Assembly (NCBI RefSeq): GCF_048771995.1
Contig: NC_133024.1
Location: 114,853,501-114,917,500, forward strand
Length of the DNA stretch: 64,000 bases
Reading direction: 5' to 3'
DNA from: Taeniopygia guttata
Lineage: Eukaryota > Chordata > Aves > Passeriformes > Estrildidae
Positions 26,401 through 38,400 of the stretch are shown here, piece by piece (position 1 is the stretch's first letter; each line of letters begins with the position of its first letter). The position numbers were made by a program, and so were the translations under genes. The notes beneath the pieces are model-generated. The model had not been told where the DNA came from. It did not search any database and saw only the letters and a list, made by a program, of their open reading frames with translations.

Positions 26401-29400
26401 AGCAGAAATTATTCAGTTTCCAGAAAAAAGCATTCCAAATCTAGGTCCCGATCTGTGGAGAAGAGAGAAAGAATGTCTTCCCGGCGGTCCAGGCGTAGAC
26501 GTTCTAGGTCATCTGACCGTTACAGGTCTAAGTCCAGATCAGCAGAAAAGAGATTGTCCAGACGGAGACGCTCCAGGTCGTCTGACCACTACAGGTCTAA
26601 ATCCAGGTCAGTGGAGAAGCGACTGTCCTCCCGAAGGTCCAGACGCAGACGCTCCAGATCATCTGACCGCTACAGATCCAAGTCCAGGTCAGTGGAAAAG
26701 CGACTGTCCTCCCGAAGGTCTGGGCGCAGACGTTCCAGGTCTTCTGACCGCTACAGGTCTAAGTCACGGTCAGTGGAGAAGCGACTGTCCTCCCGAAGAT
26801 CCGGGCGCAGACGTTCCAGGTCTTCTGACCGCTACAGATCCAAGTCCAGGTCAGTGGAGAAGCGGTTGTCCTCCCGAAGGTCCGGGCGCAGACGTTCCAG
26901 GTCTTCTGATCGCTACAGATCCAAGTCCAGGTCGGTGGAGAAGCGGCTGTCCTCCCGAAGGTCTGGGCGCAGACGCTCCAGGTCGTCCGACCGCTACAGG
27001 TCTAAGTCACGGTCAGCAGAAAAGAGGTTGTCCTCCTGGCGATCCCGCCGCAGACATTCCAGGTCTTCTGACCGCTCAAAATCTAGATCCAGATCTTCAG
27101 AAAAGGGCGGAGGCAAAGAATACTCCTGGAGGTTCAGACATCGGTCTGGTTCCTCTGATCGTTCAAAATCCAGGTCAAGATCTGTTGAGAAAAGAGGTCG
27201 GAAGGCATCTGTACGGAGGTCCAAACGTCAGCGCTCAAAGTCCTCAGATGGCTACAAGTCTCGATCCCGGTCAGTAGAAAAAAGGGATCGAAAGCAATCA
27301 TCGCGGAAGTCTAAACGTCAGCGCTCCAAGTCCTCTGACCGCTACAAGTCTAGATCCAAATCAGTGGAAAAAAAGAAGGAATCCTCACGAAAATCCAAGC
27401 GTCGACGCTCAAAATCTTCTGAACGTTACAAGTCTAGGTCTAGGTCTGTTGAAAAAAAGCGCAAGGAGTCTTCAAAAAAATCCAAACGGAAGCGTTCCAA
27501 GTCCTCTGACAGTGTAAAGTCAAGGTCCAAATCTGTAGAAAAAAAAGACAAGTTATCCTCAGCAAAGTCCAGTAGCAAGCATGTGGAGTCTTCTGAACTT
27601 CAGGAGTCAGCCAAAGGTCTTGATAAAGATGTTCCTCAGTCTTCTTTTGAAAGTGAAGGTAAATCCTCTAATGGTCCCACATCAGTAGCTTTGTCTGATG
27701 AAGGAGTAAATGGCCCAGTGCTGCCACCGTCATTTGGAAGTGGATTATCCCAAACTTCAGAGAATCTTGAGGAAGGCTCCTCATCTGTTGAAAAAGCAGC
27801 AGATCTGCAGCATCCTGCCATGTCTGAATGTGATACCTCCAAAACCCCAGATGACCAGGAATTGAGATCCACATCTGTGGAAAAACCGCAGGATTCAGAG
27901 CTGTCTATGGCATCTGAAAATGGATCAACTGAAAAAGCAGCAACTCTGGAGTCTTCATTGCTACCTGAACTTCCATACTCCACATCCAAGTCAAGATCCT
28001 CATCTGTTGAAAATAGAGGGGATCTAGAAACTTCTTCAGTAGCAGAATTTCATGTCTCTGCATCGCATGAAGATGAGTCCAGAACTGCACCTCTCAAAGA
28101 AGTAGAAGGTCCAGAGCTTCCTCCAGCACTTAAAAGAAGCATGCAAATCCAGTCATCTTCTCTCCTGTCTGAAGGTGAGGTCTCCAACTTCTCTGATGGT
28201 CATGAATCACAGCATATCCCTGGTGAACACAAAGAGCTTTCACAGGTTCTGCAAGTACCTGAACGTGAGTCTTCCCAGCTGGCTGACAGCCCTGGAGCAG
28301 TGGAAGCTCAGAGGCCTTTCCTGCCACCTGAAATGATTCGCCCTGTGATCCCTGATGGCTGTGAGTCAGTCCAGATGCAGGAGCCTTCTCTGGCTTCTGA
28401 CGGTGGACACTTCATATCTCCTGATGGACATGGATCAGGATCCAGCTTCGCTGCACCAATAGAGGAGCATCCACTCTCTGTAGATGAACCCTTTAAGTCA
28501 CCACATGGAAATGAACAAAGATTTTTATCTGTTGAAAAAGTCAAGACTCCAGATGTTTCCCTGACATCTGTGTGTGGTTCTGTTGAGGTGTCTGGTGACG
28601 TCATTTCAGTGTCTTCTTTTGAAGTTTGTGAGTCCAGATCTTCTGTTGACAAAGCTTTAGATGGTCCAACGTTTCCACAAGTGCTTGAGGTTGACTGCTC
28701 CAGATCTTCAGAAATGCATGAATCGAGATACCTAACTGGAAAAATAGATGGTGCAGGATCTTTGGTGATGTCTAAAAGTGGGATTCCCATATGCCATGAT
28801 GGCCACAAAGCAAAGTACAATTCCTTTGAGCAAACAGAAAGTGCAGAACTGTCAGCGGCATCTGAGCTCCGGTGTTCCATCTTACCTGAAAGCTATAAAT
28901 TGACATCTGCTGCAGTTGAAAAAGTGGAGATCCAGAAACATTCCCTCTCACTGGAAAGTGGCTTCTCCATGTCTGCTGATGGCTGTGAATCAGTGGGCAC
29001 ACCTGAAAAACTACAGCCCCCAGTGACTGCTGTGACATCGGAAGATGGGATTGTGCTGTTGCCCGACAGTCATGAGGTGAGACCCGTCCCTGCGGAGAAA
29101 CCAGAAATGCTGAATTCATCCGAAGTGAAACACCTGGCATCCCCTGATGGCTACAAGCTGAGATCTGCCTACAGTGAAGAAGTGCAGGTGCAGGAGCCCT
29201 TTCTGATACAGGAAAGCAGGTGTTCTGTTGCTTCCGATGGTCATGAGTTGGCATCCACCACTTTTGAAAGAGCTGAGGAGCCTTCTCAAGTGTCTGAAAA
29301 TGAGTACACAATAGGGCTTGATGGCCCAGAGTTCACATCAACCCCTGCTGAAAAAACAGAACTGCGGAAGCTTTATCAGATGCCTGAAGAAAGATGTCTG

Positions 29401-32400
29401 GAGTCCATCGACAGCCAGGACCTGCAGTCACTGTCTGCTGAAGAGACACAGGTACAGCAGCCTGCTCTGGTGTCTGAAAATGCTGTGTCCTGGGTGGGCC
29501 AGGAGTTGAGGTCCAGCTCTCCTGAGAAGGCAGAGATGCAGGAGGAGGCTGTGGTTCCTGACAGTGCTGTGTCTTGTAAAGATCACATCTTGCCCTTGGC
29601 TGGAAAACCAGAAGTGGAGGAGTGTTCTCTGCTGCCTGAAAATGAATACAGTGAGTCTCCTGAGGTCCAGGAGGTAATAGCCAGCCCCGCTGAGAAGGAG
29701 GTGCGGGAACCTTCTCTGACACCTGGCAGTGAATATTCCATCTTCCATCGAGGCCAAATACTGCAGTCTGGCCCCACTGAAAGCACAGCAGTGCAGGAGC
29801 CAGTGCTGGTCCCAGAAAACCAATACACTGCATCTCCCAAGGGGCAGGAGCTGCCCTGTGCTTACCCTGAAAAACCAGAAGTGCAGGAGTGTTCTGTGCT
29901 GTCTGAAAACGAGTACGAGGCATCCCCCAAAAGGCATCATTTGAGATCCAGTCCTGTTGAAAAAGAAGAATTGGAGGAACATTCTGAAGCATCTGAAAGT
30001 GAAAGTTCAATATCCACTGATAGCCAGGAGTTGCAGCCTGCTGTTGCTGGAAAAACAGAGCGGCAGGAGTTGTCCTTGTCTGAAGGTGAATGTCCCGTGA
30101 CTCCTGAAGGTCAGGAGCTGCAGTCCAGCCCTGCTGAAAGAGTACTAGCCAAGGAGCCCTGTCTGCCATCTGAACATGCTCTGTCACCTGAAGAGTACGA
30201 GTCAAAATTGGGGCATGCTGAGGAAACAGTGGGTGTGGATTCTACTTTGACAGCTGAACGTGACCATCTCTTTTTCGAGAGCCAGGAGGTGAGTTTCACC
30301 TCTCTTCCGAAAGCAGATGTGCGGGACCGTTCTCCTACACCTGAAAATGAACGTGGAGCATCTCCCGATGGACAGGAGTTGAGATTCACCACTGTTGAAA
30401 GAGTAGATGGTCTTGAACCCTTGACACTGAATGATAGAGCCTCCATGTCCCCTGATGGCAGCAACTTGAATTCCACCGCTGTTGAAAAAATGGATCATGC
30501 AATGCCTTCTTTAGTGCCTGAAGGGCGCTCGGTGTCTCCTGATAACTGCAGTGTGGGCCCTGGTGAAGAAATGGGGGATCTGGAGCCCTCTTTGAGATCT
30601 GAGCGTAGATACTCCACATCCTCATATCAGGAAGGTCAGGAGCCGAGGTCTCCCATGGAGGAAGAGGGTCTGGAGTCCTCTGTGACTTCGGAACATAGAC
30701 GATCCCCATCCCCTGAGGGCCATGACCAGAAGTCTATTGCCGATGAAGAAATGGATGATCTGGAGAGGCGTTCCACTTCCCCTGATGAGCACGAGTCAAG
30801 ATCTAGCATTGGTGAAGAAGCAGAGGATCTGGAGCAGCCTTTGACAACAGAACGTAGGTGCTCTGAGTCCTCTGATGAGCATGAGTCAAGGTCAACCACT
30901 GGAGAAGAGGCAGAGGATGCAGAGACCTCCTTGGCAGCTGAAAGAAGAGATTCCGTATCCTCTGATGACCGTGAGTCGAGGTCTGCTGCTGGGGAGGATG
31001 TAGAGGATGGGGAGCCCTCCTCAGCAGCTGAACGTAGACACTCCACATCTTCTGATGACCATGAGTCAGGGTCTTCAGCTGATGAAGAAGCAGAGGATGT
31101 GACAGCTGAACATCGCTCTGTGTCTCCTGATGGACGTGAGTCAAGGTCAACCGTTGGTGAGGAAGCAGAGGACCAGGAGCTCTCTTTGACAGCTGAGCGT
31201 AGACACTCCACATCTTCAGATGAACAGGAGTCAAGGTCTACTGCTGGTGAAGATGCAGAGGATGTGGAGCCCTCCTCGGCAGCTGAACAAAGAGATTCCA
31301 CCTCATCAGATGAGCAAGAGTCAAGGTCTACTGCTGGTGAAGAAGCTGAGGATGTGGAACCTCTGACAGCTGAACACAGACGTTCTGCATCCCCTGATGG
31401 GGCTGAATCAAGGTCTACCACTGCTGAAGAAGAAGGAGAGGATGCAGAGCCCTCCTTGACAGCTGAACAAAGAGAGTCCACATCGTCAGATGAGCATGAG
31501 TCAGAGTCTTCCAGTGGTGAAGAGGAGGGAGAGGATGCAGAACCCTCTTTGGCAGACGAGGAGAAGCAGGATTCCATGCCTCTTGAGCAGTCAGAGGAAC
31601 AGGACTCTTCTTTTGTCCCTGAAAGTAGACGTTCCGAGTCTTCTGAGCGTGAAAAATCCAGATCCAAATCTGTTGATAAAGCATCTGACAAGGAGTCTCC
31701 ACAGAGATCTGTAAGCAGACACTCAAAGTCTCCTGCTCGCCAGAAGAGTCGATCCACATCTGTGGAAAAAACAGCAGACAAGGAATCCGTGCGGAGGTAC
31801 AGGCGGAGACGCTCCAGGTCCACGGCTCGCCAGAGGAGCCAGTCAACATCTGTAGAGAAAACAGCAGACAAGGAGTCCTCACGCAGGTCCAGGCGGAGAC
31901 GCTCCAGGTCTGCTGCTCGCCAGAGGAGCCAGTCCAAGTCTGTGGAGAAAGCAGCAGACAAAGAGTCGTCGCGCAGGTCCAGAAGCCGGCGCTCCAGGTC
32001 CTCCCAGCGCAGATCCAAGAGATATGACACAGACTCGCGCTCCAGACGGAATCGCTCCAGGTCAGCCACGCGGAGAAGAGCATCCAGATCTCGGTCCAGC
32101 TCGTTGTCTCGTTCCAGGCACAGGAGGAGAAGCAGGTCCAGGTCAGCATCACGACGGCGGCGTTCCTTGTCCAGAGACAGGCGCAAGAGGTCTCAGAGAA
32201 ACAGATCGAGATCTACTGACAGGAGAAGGAGAAGATCCGACTCGAGAGACCGCAGGATATCGCTCCGATTGCGGAGCAGGAGTCGGACCCCTCTTCGCCA
32301 GAGGCGCTCGCGGTCCAGGGGAAGGAGACGGAGCTCCAGCAGGTCCCCGATCCGGCTGCGGCGCTCGCGGTCCTCGGGGAGAAGGCGCTACAGCAGATCC

Positions 32401-35400
32401 CCTGACCGGCGCAGGTCCAGGTCCTCAGAGTTCTCCAGCAGATCGCCCAAACGTCTTACAGACCTGGGTAAGTGAGCGCTTTATTTTCAGTGGTCCCATG
32501 CTGAGGTGGAAGTGGGTGGATTTGCATTGTCCGATTCAGCTCTGGAGCATTCATAAGGGATTTCTTAGAAGTCACTCTGTACATTAGTTTCAGGCAGTGA
32601 CTTCCAGCGGGAAGTTTTATGTTGGAGAGGAATCAGTGCTGAGCATTTGAATGAAAGCCTCTTTAGAGCCAGTTTTACCTTGCTTCTAAAGCTTTTGTAC
32701 AAAGGTAGCGTGTTGCAGCCTCAGGGAACATTCTGAATAATAGTAAAGGCCGAGTACTTCAAGTACTTGTATGTAAGAAAATTTAGAATTTCTACTCCTG
32801 AGAAAAAAGTCATTCATGTGCCAGTTGGAGAGTCCCAGGCTCTGTTGTCAGCTGTTCCCAGAACTCTGTCTTGCCTCTTTCCCATGGTAAGAACTTAAAG
32901 GAAAGAGAGACTTGTTTGTGAAAATACTCCCAGACCCAACAGGTCAGAAAATAAAATCTTAAGAGCTGCATCTTTCCTCTGTGCTTGGAGGAAGAGAGGC
33001 TGTGTTATTTCTTGGGTAATGAGTTAATAAAGGGAAAGCTCTGTTAACAATTTTGTACCTAATTGTGTTTTAAGCAAGAGCATGTTTTACTTTCTCAGAG
33101 CTTGTTTTTCGGTTTCGTGGTTTTAAGTAGCTTTAGGCTACATCTGGGGAGATGAGACTTCCTCCAGAGGTTTTAGAGCTTTTCAGAGGTAGATAAGGAG
33201 GAAACTCCGGACTTTATGATGTGTAGGAAGGACTCAGTATTGCCAAAACAGGAATAAATCAGTGAAGTAAGAGACATCAGAACTGGGGTGGTTGGAGGAT
33301 GTTGTAGCTGGGCCTGCTATGGGACTGCTGGGTTACATTTGCAGTTTCACTTGCCTTCTGCACAGTCTAAAGCAGCTCAGTACAATTTCAATTTTTTACA
33401 CAGAACATAAAAAATGCTCAGTCCTCTTGTTTAGTTTGCCAGAAATGTTTCTTCATTATTAAAACAAGAATCTATAAAAATAATTACTTCTCTGTAAAAA
33501 AAACAAACAAACAAATCTTTTTAGACAAGGCCCAGCTGCTTGAGATCGCCAAAGCCAACGCAGCCGCCATGTGTGCGAAGTCTGGCGTGCCCTTACCCCC
33601 GAGCCTGATGCCTCTGCTGTCCCAGAAGAAGGATGACAAAGCCAACCAGAAGTCCTCGAGGGACACCCTGAAGGAGCTCACTGAGGTGAGGCAGAACAGC
33701 AGCATCAAGCCTGGAAATGGCCACACTGGGGTTGGTGACCTGTGGGAGGTTGTCTCTGCGTGCTGCTGTCACCTGGGAGCTGCCTCGTGTTCAGAATCCC
33801 CAAATCCCTGGGGCTGGAAAAGCCCTCCCAGCCCAGGGAGTCCCAGCTGGGCCCATGCCCACCTTGTCCCCAGCCCAGAGCACTCAGTGCCACCTCCAGG
33901 GGACACCTGCAGGGATGGGCACTCCAAAGCTCCCTGGGCAGCCAAAGCCTGAGCACCCTTTTGAGCCCTTACTCTTCCCACCGGTTTTATTAAGTCATCA
34001 AAACTTGTATTTTTAAATTCCGTGGAAATTCATAAAATCAAATGATTTTGTTTTTTTCTCGTTTTTAAATCTGTTCTAATTTCGTACAAATTGGTGGTTG
34101 TCCTGCAGTTCTGTCAGTGAAATCCAAAGCTTTCACTCCTGATTTTTTTGTTCTGGTGATGTTAGTTATTGCTGGAGTTGGAAGGAACTTCAAATCTCAG
34201 CCTGTCCCACCCCCTGCCATGGGCAGGAGCACCTTCCTCTGTCCCAAGTTGCTCCAAGCCTTGTCCAGCTGTCCTTGGACTTCCCTCAGAATGGAAAAAA
34301 TCTGGAATAGAAAAGTGCCTATTTTTTTTGTTTTTTAATTGCATTGTGACTGTGACAGTTCTGAAATTGTGTTGACAGAAATAATCTGAGATGAAGCAAT
34401 GTCCAGGTTCTGAGAGATAATCTGCAGTAGTGCCTGGGCTGGGGGTGCAGAAGTACTGAGCAAGAGCTGCGTTGGTGCAGGTGCCCTGTGGTGACATCCT
34501 GGGTGGTTTTTCACGTACCCTGACCAAGATCCAGCATATCTTGTGCTAATCTGCAGGCCCCAAATCTGCAGGCCCCAAATCTGCACTTCCTTTCCCTTTC
34601 CAACTTTGGAGATCTGTTGAATCATGTTTCTGTTCTTTTGACTCAAAATTGTCCACAGAAGGAGTGCAGGTAGGAAATCAGTAAAGACTTTTTAACCATA
34701 AAATTCTGTCCCCTTGAGAAAGTCTTTTTGGTTTTGATCATTTTCTTCCTCTCTTTTCTTTTCCCCTCTTGGAGGTTCCTCCCAGTTTGTCTGTGTTATC
34801 TCCTCTGTGTTTTGGTTCTGTTGGACATCAGATGGGGGTGGCTTGTGTAGCTGACCAACACCACAGTGTTCCAGAGGAATCTGAGCTCTCTGAGCCATCA
34901 CTTCTGGCAGACTCCCTGCTCTGCCAGAGAGCTGAGTCAGTAACCAAGGAGTGCCTGGCAAAGCCATGGTGGTGTAGGATAATTTGTGTAGAATATCCAA
35001 AGTACATCTATTGGTGCTGTTGCTAAAAAGATTTTCCGTTCCTGGTTTAGTAAAGAAAACCACTTTTTTTGGTAAAAATGTGAGTTTGGGTTGAAAGTTC
35101 AGGTTTGCTCAGAAATTATGTTTCCCTCTGGTTTATTTTTCAGAAATGCAAGAAGATTGCTCAGAGCACCGATGATGTGATAGTGAACAAGCCTCACGTT
35201 TCTGATGAAGAGGAGGAAGAACGTCCTTTCTATAACCATCCTTTTAAGCTGAGTGAACCCAAACCTATTTTCTTCAATTTAAGTGTGAGTGCTACTTACA
35301 TTTTCAATACTTTAAATCCTGATTCTTTTTAAATAATGCAAGTAATTCTATAGAAATTTATCAAGGGTTGATAATCTTGGTGAAACTGGGAATATTTTTT

Positions 35401-38400
35401 AATCAATTTAAAGGAACACTCCCAATTTCTTCAAGATTAAATTGATAATCCAGTTTTACTGATTGGTAGTTGATAAAATTGTGAGTGTTTCTTCAAATGC
35501 ATCTGGAAATCAAATGCTTTGAAGCATGGATTAGAATCAGTTTAAATTTTGTTTGGGCTTGTGTTTTTTTGGGGTAGTGGGTGGGTTTTTTTCAGTCTTA
35601 TTTGGGGTGGGTGGTTTTGCCCATGAAGGTCTGCTCTGATTTTGCAGGTTATAAAGCACTAAAAAACTTTAATATGCTCAGCAAAACCAGAAATAACATC
35701 CCTGGTTTTGTGTATAAATAGGTATAGCTTGTGCTGTACACAAAATAAGCAGCAGTGCACGTTTAGGTAAGGTGTTAGGTAGAAAATGATTTAGATTTTA
35801 TATTATATTGTTAGAAAAGGCTACAAGGAAACTCAAGAAACCTTCGAATTCTTCCAGGCTCTGAGGAGGAATGAATGCTCTGTAGTGGATATGGACTGCT
35901 CTGCCTCTTGGTCTTATTTTTGACCCTTCTCATTTTGTTCTTCATTTCTCCTAAAACTATTCCCATCTGTATTCCTAGGAGTTTATCCAATATTATCCAG
36001 TGCTGCCAGCTGTGTTTGCCTCTTGGAAAGGAACCTGGCAGGGATTTCTGCAGGTTTTTAATACGTTAACAACACCGGGCAAAACAAAGCCATAGACATT
36101 GTCTGCTCAGAGACTCAGGCTGCTGCTAAAAATATGCCAGAATTAGAAACTCAAATGCTGAGAGCTGTTTTCTCTCCACTCATGGGCAGCCTTTGATCAC
36201 AGGCAATGTTTTGCTGCCCAGGATTTTTCCATGGAGCTTTCCATTCAAAATACCTGTGTGGCAGGTGGAAGTGTTCTCAATGTGAATGGGGTCAGCTGGG
36301 AAAGGAGGGTCAGGAATTTTGGGCTGCTGAAGTTGTTTTTAGGGGGTTTTTGTCTTCTCTGATAGCACAATTTGTGGGTCACTTGTGTGTTTTTTAGGGC
36401 TGTGCCAAAATGATTAACTATAAAGGCTTCTTACTCTTTTTGTTCTGTAAAAACCAAATCCCAGGTGTTTGCAACAAAACCACCTCATGACTCTTGGGTG
36501 TTCTCAGGCCTTAACATTTTCTCATTTTATTTCTTTCAGACTCCCAGCATAAAACCAGCACCACCACCCCAACCAAAAAACCAGGTCAGCCTGTCCAAGG
36601 AATTCCCTGTTTCCTCTGGGTCTCAGCATAGGAAGAAGGAGGCAGACAGTGTGTATGGAGAGTGGGTTCCCGTGGACAAAAACGGCAAAGACGACGGCAA
36701 GGACGATGTTTTCCCCAAGCCAGCCATTGAGGTAAGGAAGGCAAGGAGAGCATATCATATAAGAAAACCAAAACCATCACCTGGGCAGTCTGGTACCAAA
36801 CTTCAGTCTGGGAAAACAAAAAAGGCACTTAAAAAGGTAGTGCCTAACACTGCACTAAGCTGAGGAGCTGAGCCCTGAAAATGGGGATGCTCACGTGGGC
36901 AGTGGTGGAAGCAGCCTGTACCCATCCTGCTTCTGGCAGCTGGCGGCTTCTTGGTCTCAACAGAACTTAGACTGTAGCTGGAAGATGAAAAAACTTCCTC
37001 GTTCATTTCCTGCAGGGGTTAATTAATAATACCTTGATTTGCACAATAATGTATGTAGCGCTAATTAACATTGTCCTACCAGTCTTAGAACAAGAACATC
37101 ACACTGGAATGTAATCCATTAAAAATTGTAAGTCACTTCCTCTGGATGTATTGATTTTTTAGCTTTCCAGTCATGTTTTCTCCAATGGCTGTCTTGCACG
37201 TGGCCTTCCAAAGGAGAATCTAATTGTATGGATAATAAATCAAGAAAACCAAAGCAAGTGCTTTTCCCCTTGAAATTTCTTCTAAAGAACATTTTTGGGG
37301 GCTGTTGTAATTAAGTAAATTAAATATTTAAGAGAGATTTTACTATTTTTAAGTGTGTGTTGCCTCAGTGTACCTCCAGCCTTGTTCTCACACCTTCCAA
37401 AGCCAAACCCCAAAGCCTCCCCATCAATTTCTGACAAGGCCATCTCAGCACTTGGTGCATTTTGTTTCTCAAGACCTTTCTGATACTGGCCAGTTCACTC
37501 CCTGAGGCACAGAAGGAATTTTCTTCTGGCTCTTCTACAGCACCAAAAGCACAGAGGATGTAACTTAGCCAGCTTTTTCATGGAGTCCCTCAGAATTTGA
37601 TGGTTGGGCACCCAGTTTCTTGTTCCCTCAGCACATGAGGGAGCTGCACTTTGGGCTCTTGTGCTCCAGTAAAACCCTGAGATGTTTGTGCAGAATGTCA
37701 TTCCCAGTTTCCTCATTGCAGTAAATATATTTAACGTAACTTCCTTTCCTTTCTGTTGTGTGTACCTTTATAAATGCCTGTAACTATGTTGTCTGATTTT
37801 ATATTTTGTAAATAAATACTTTTATTTGCCTTTACCTTAACTTGGTTTGTGTTAAGGGTGATTTCAGGGGCGTTAGCTCCCAGCAGGCTGTTCCATCCCC
37901 TGGGGTTTGGGAAATGCAGGTACAGAATTGCTGTGTGTTTCTCCAGGGAGCCTGGCAGGTAACACAGTGTTTCTCTGCTTAATTATTTAATGTTCAGGAG
38001 GACTCTGTGGTGGAAATGGCTCCCTTGGAGCAGCCTGAGGCAGATCCTTGCTGGGGGAGTTGAGAACTGGGAGTGCTTGGAACTCAAGTTTCACCTAGAA
38101 TTAACCTCCATTTGTTGTTGCTGATTTTGCAATGCTGTTCTAGTGCAAGTCTTGACATGAAACCCCACACAGTTGGTTTTGTTGCTGTGTTTCAATTCAC
38201 ATATTAGTTATGGGCTTAGTCTGAAATGACCCTGTTCATACATTACAGCTTGTTTTAATAAAATCTGATGCTTTAAGGTAATTGTGTGTGGTAGTAGGAG
38301 ATGGAGGGGAAGGTCTGGAGTGATCTGAGGGCTCCCCATGTCAGGTAGCAGGCAGAGACACCTCTGAGGAAGGAGTGTTTGGAAGTGCAGAGTGCCAGGG

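Noticed and set aside
30636-32186. Minus-strand open frame of about 516 codons opposite SON exon 3
   Set aside because: It mirrors the Ser/Glu/Arg repeat codons of the sense strand and is rich in S/D/L as expected from complementing them. No start or splice context, no family resemblance.
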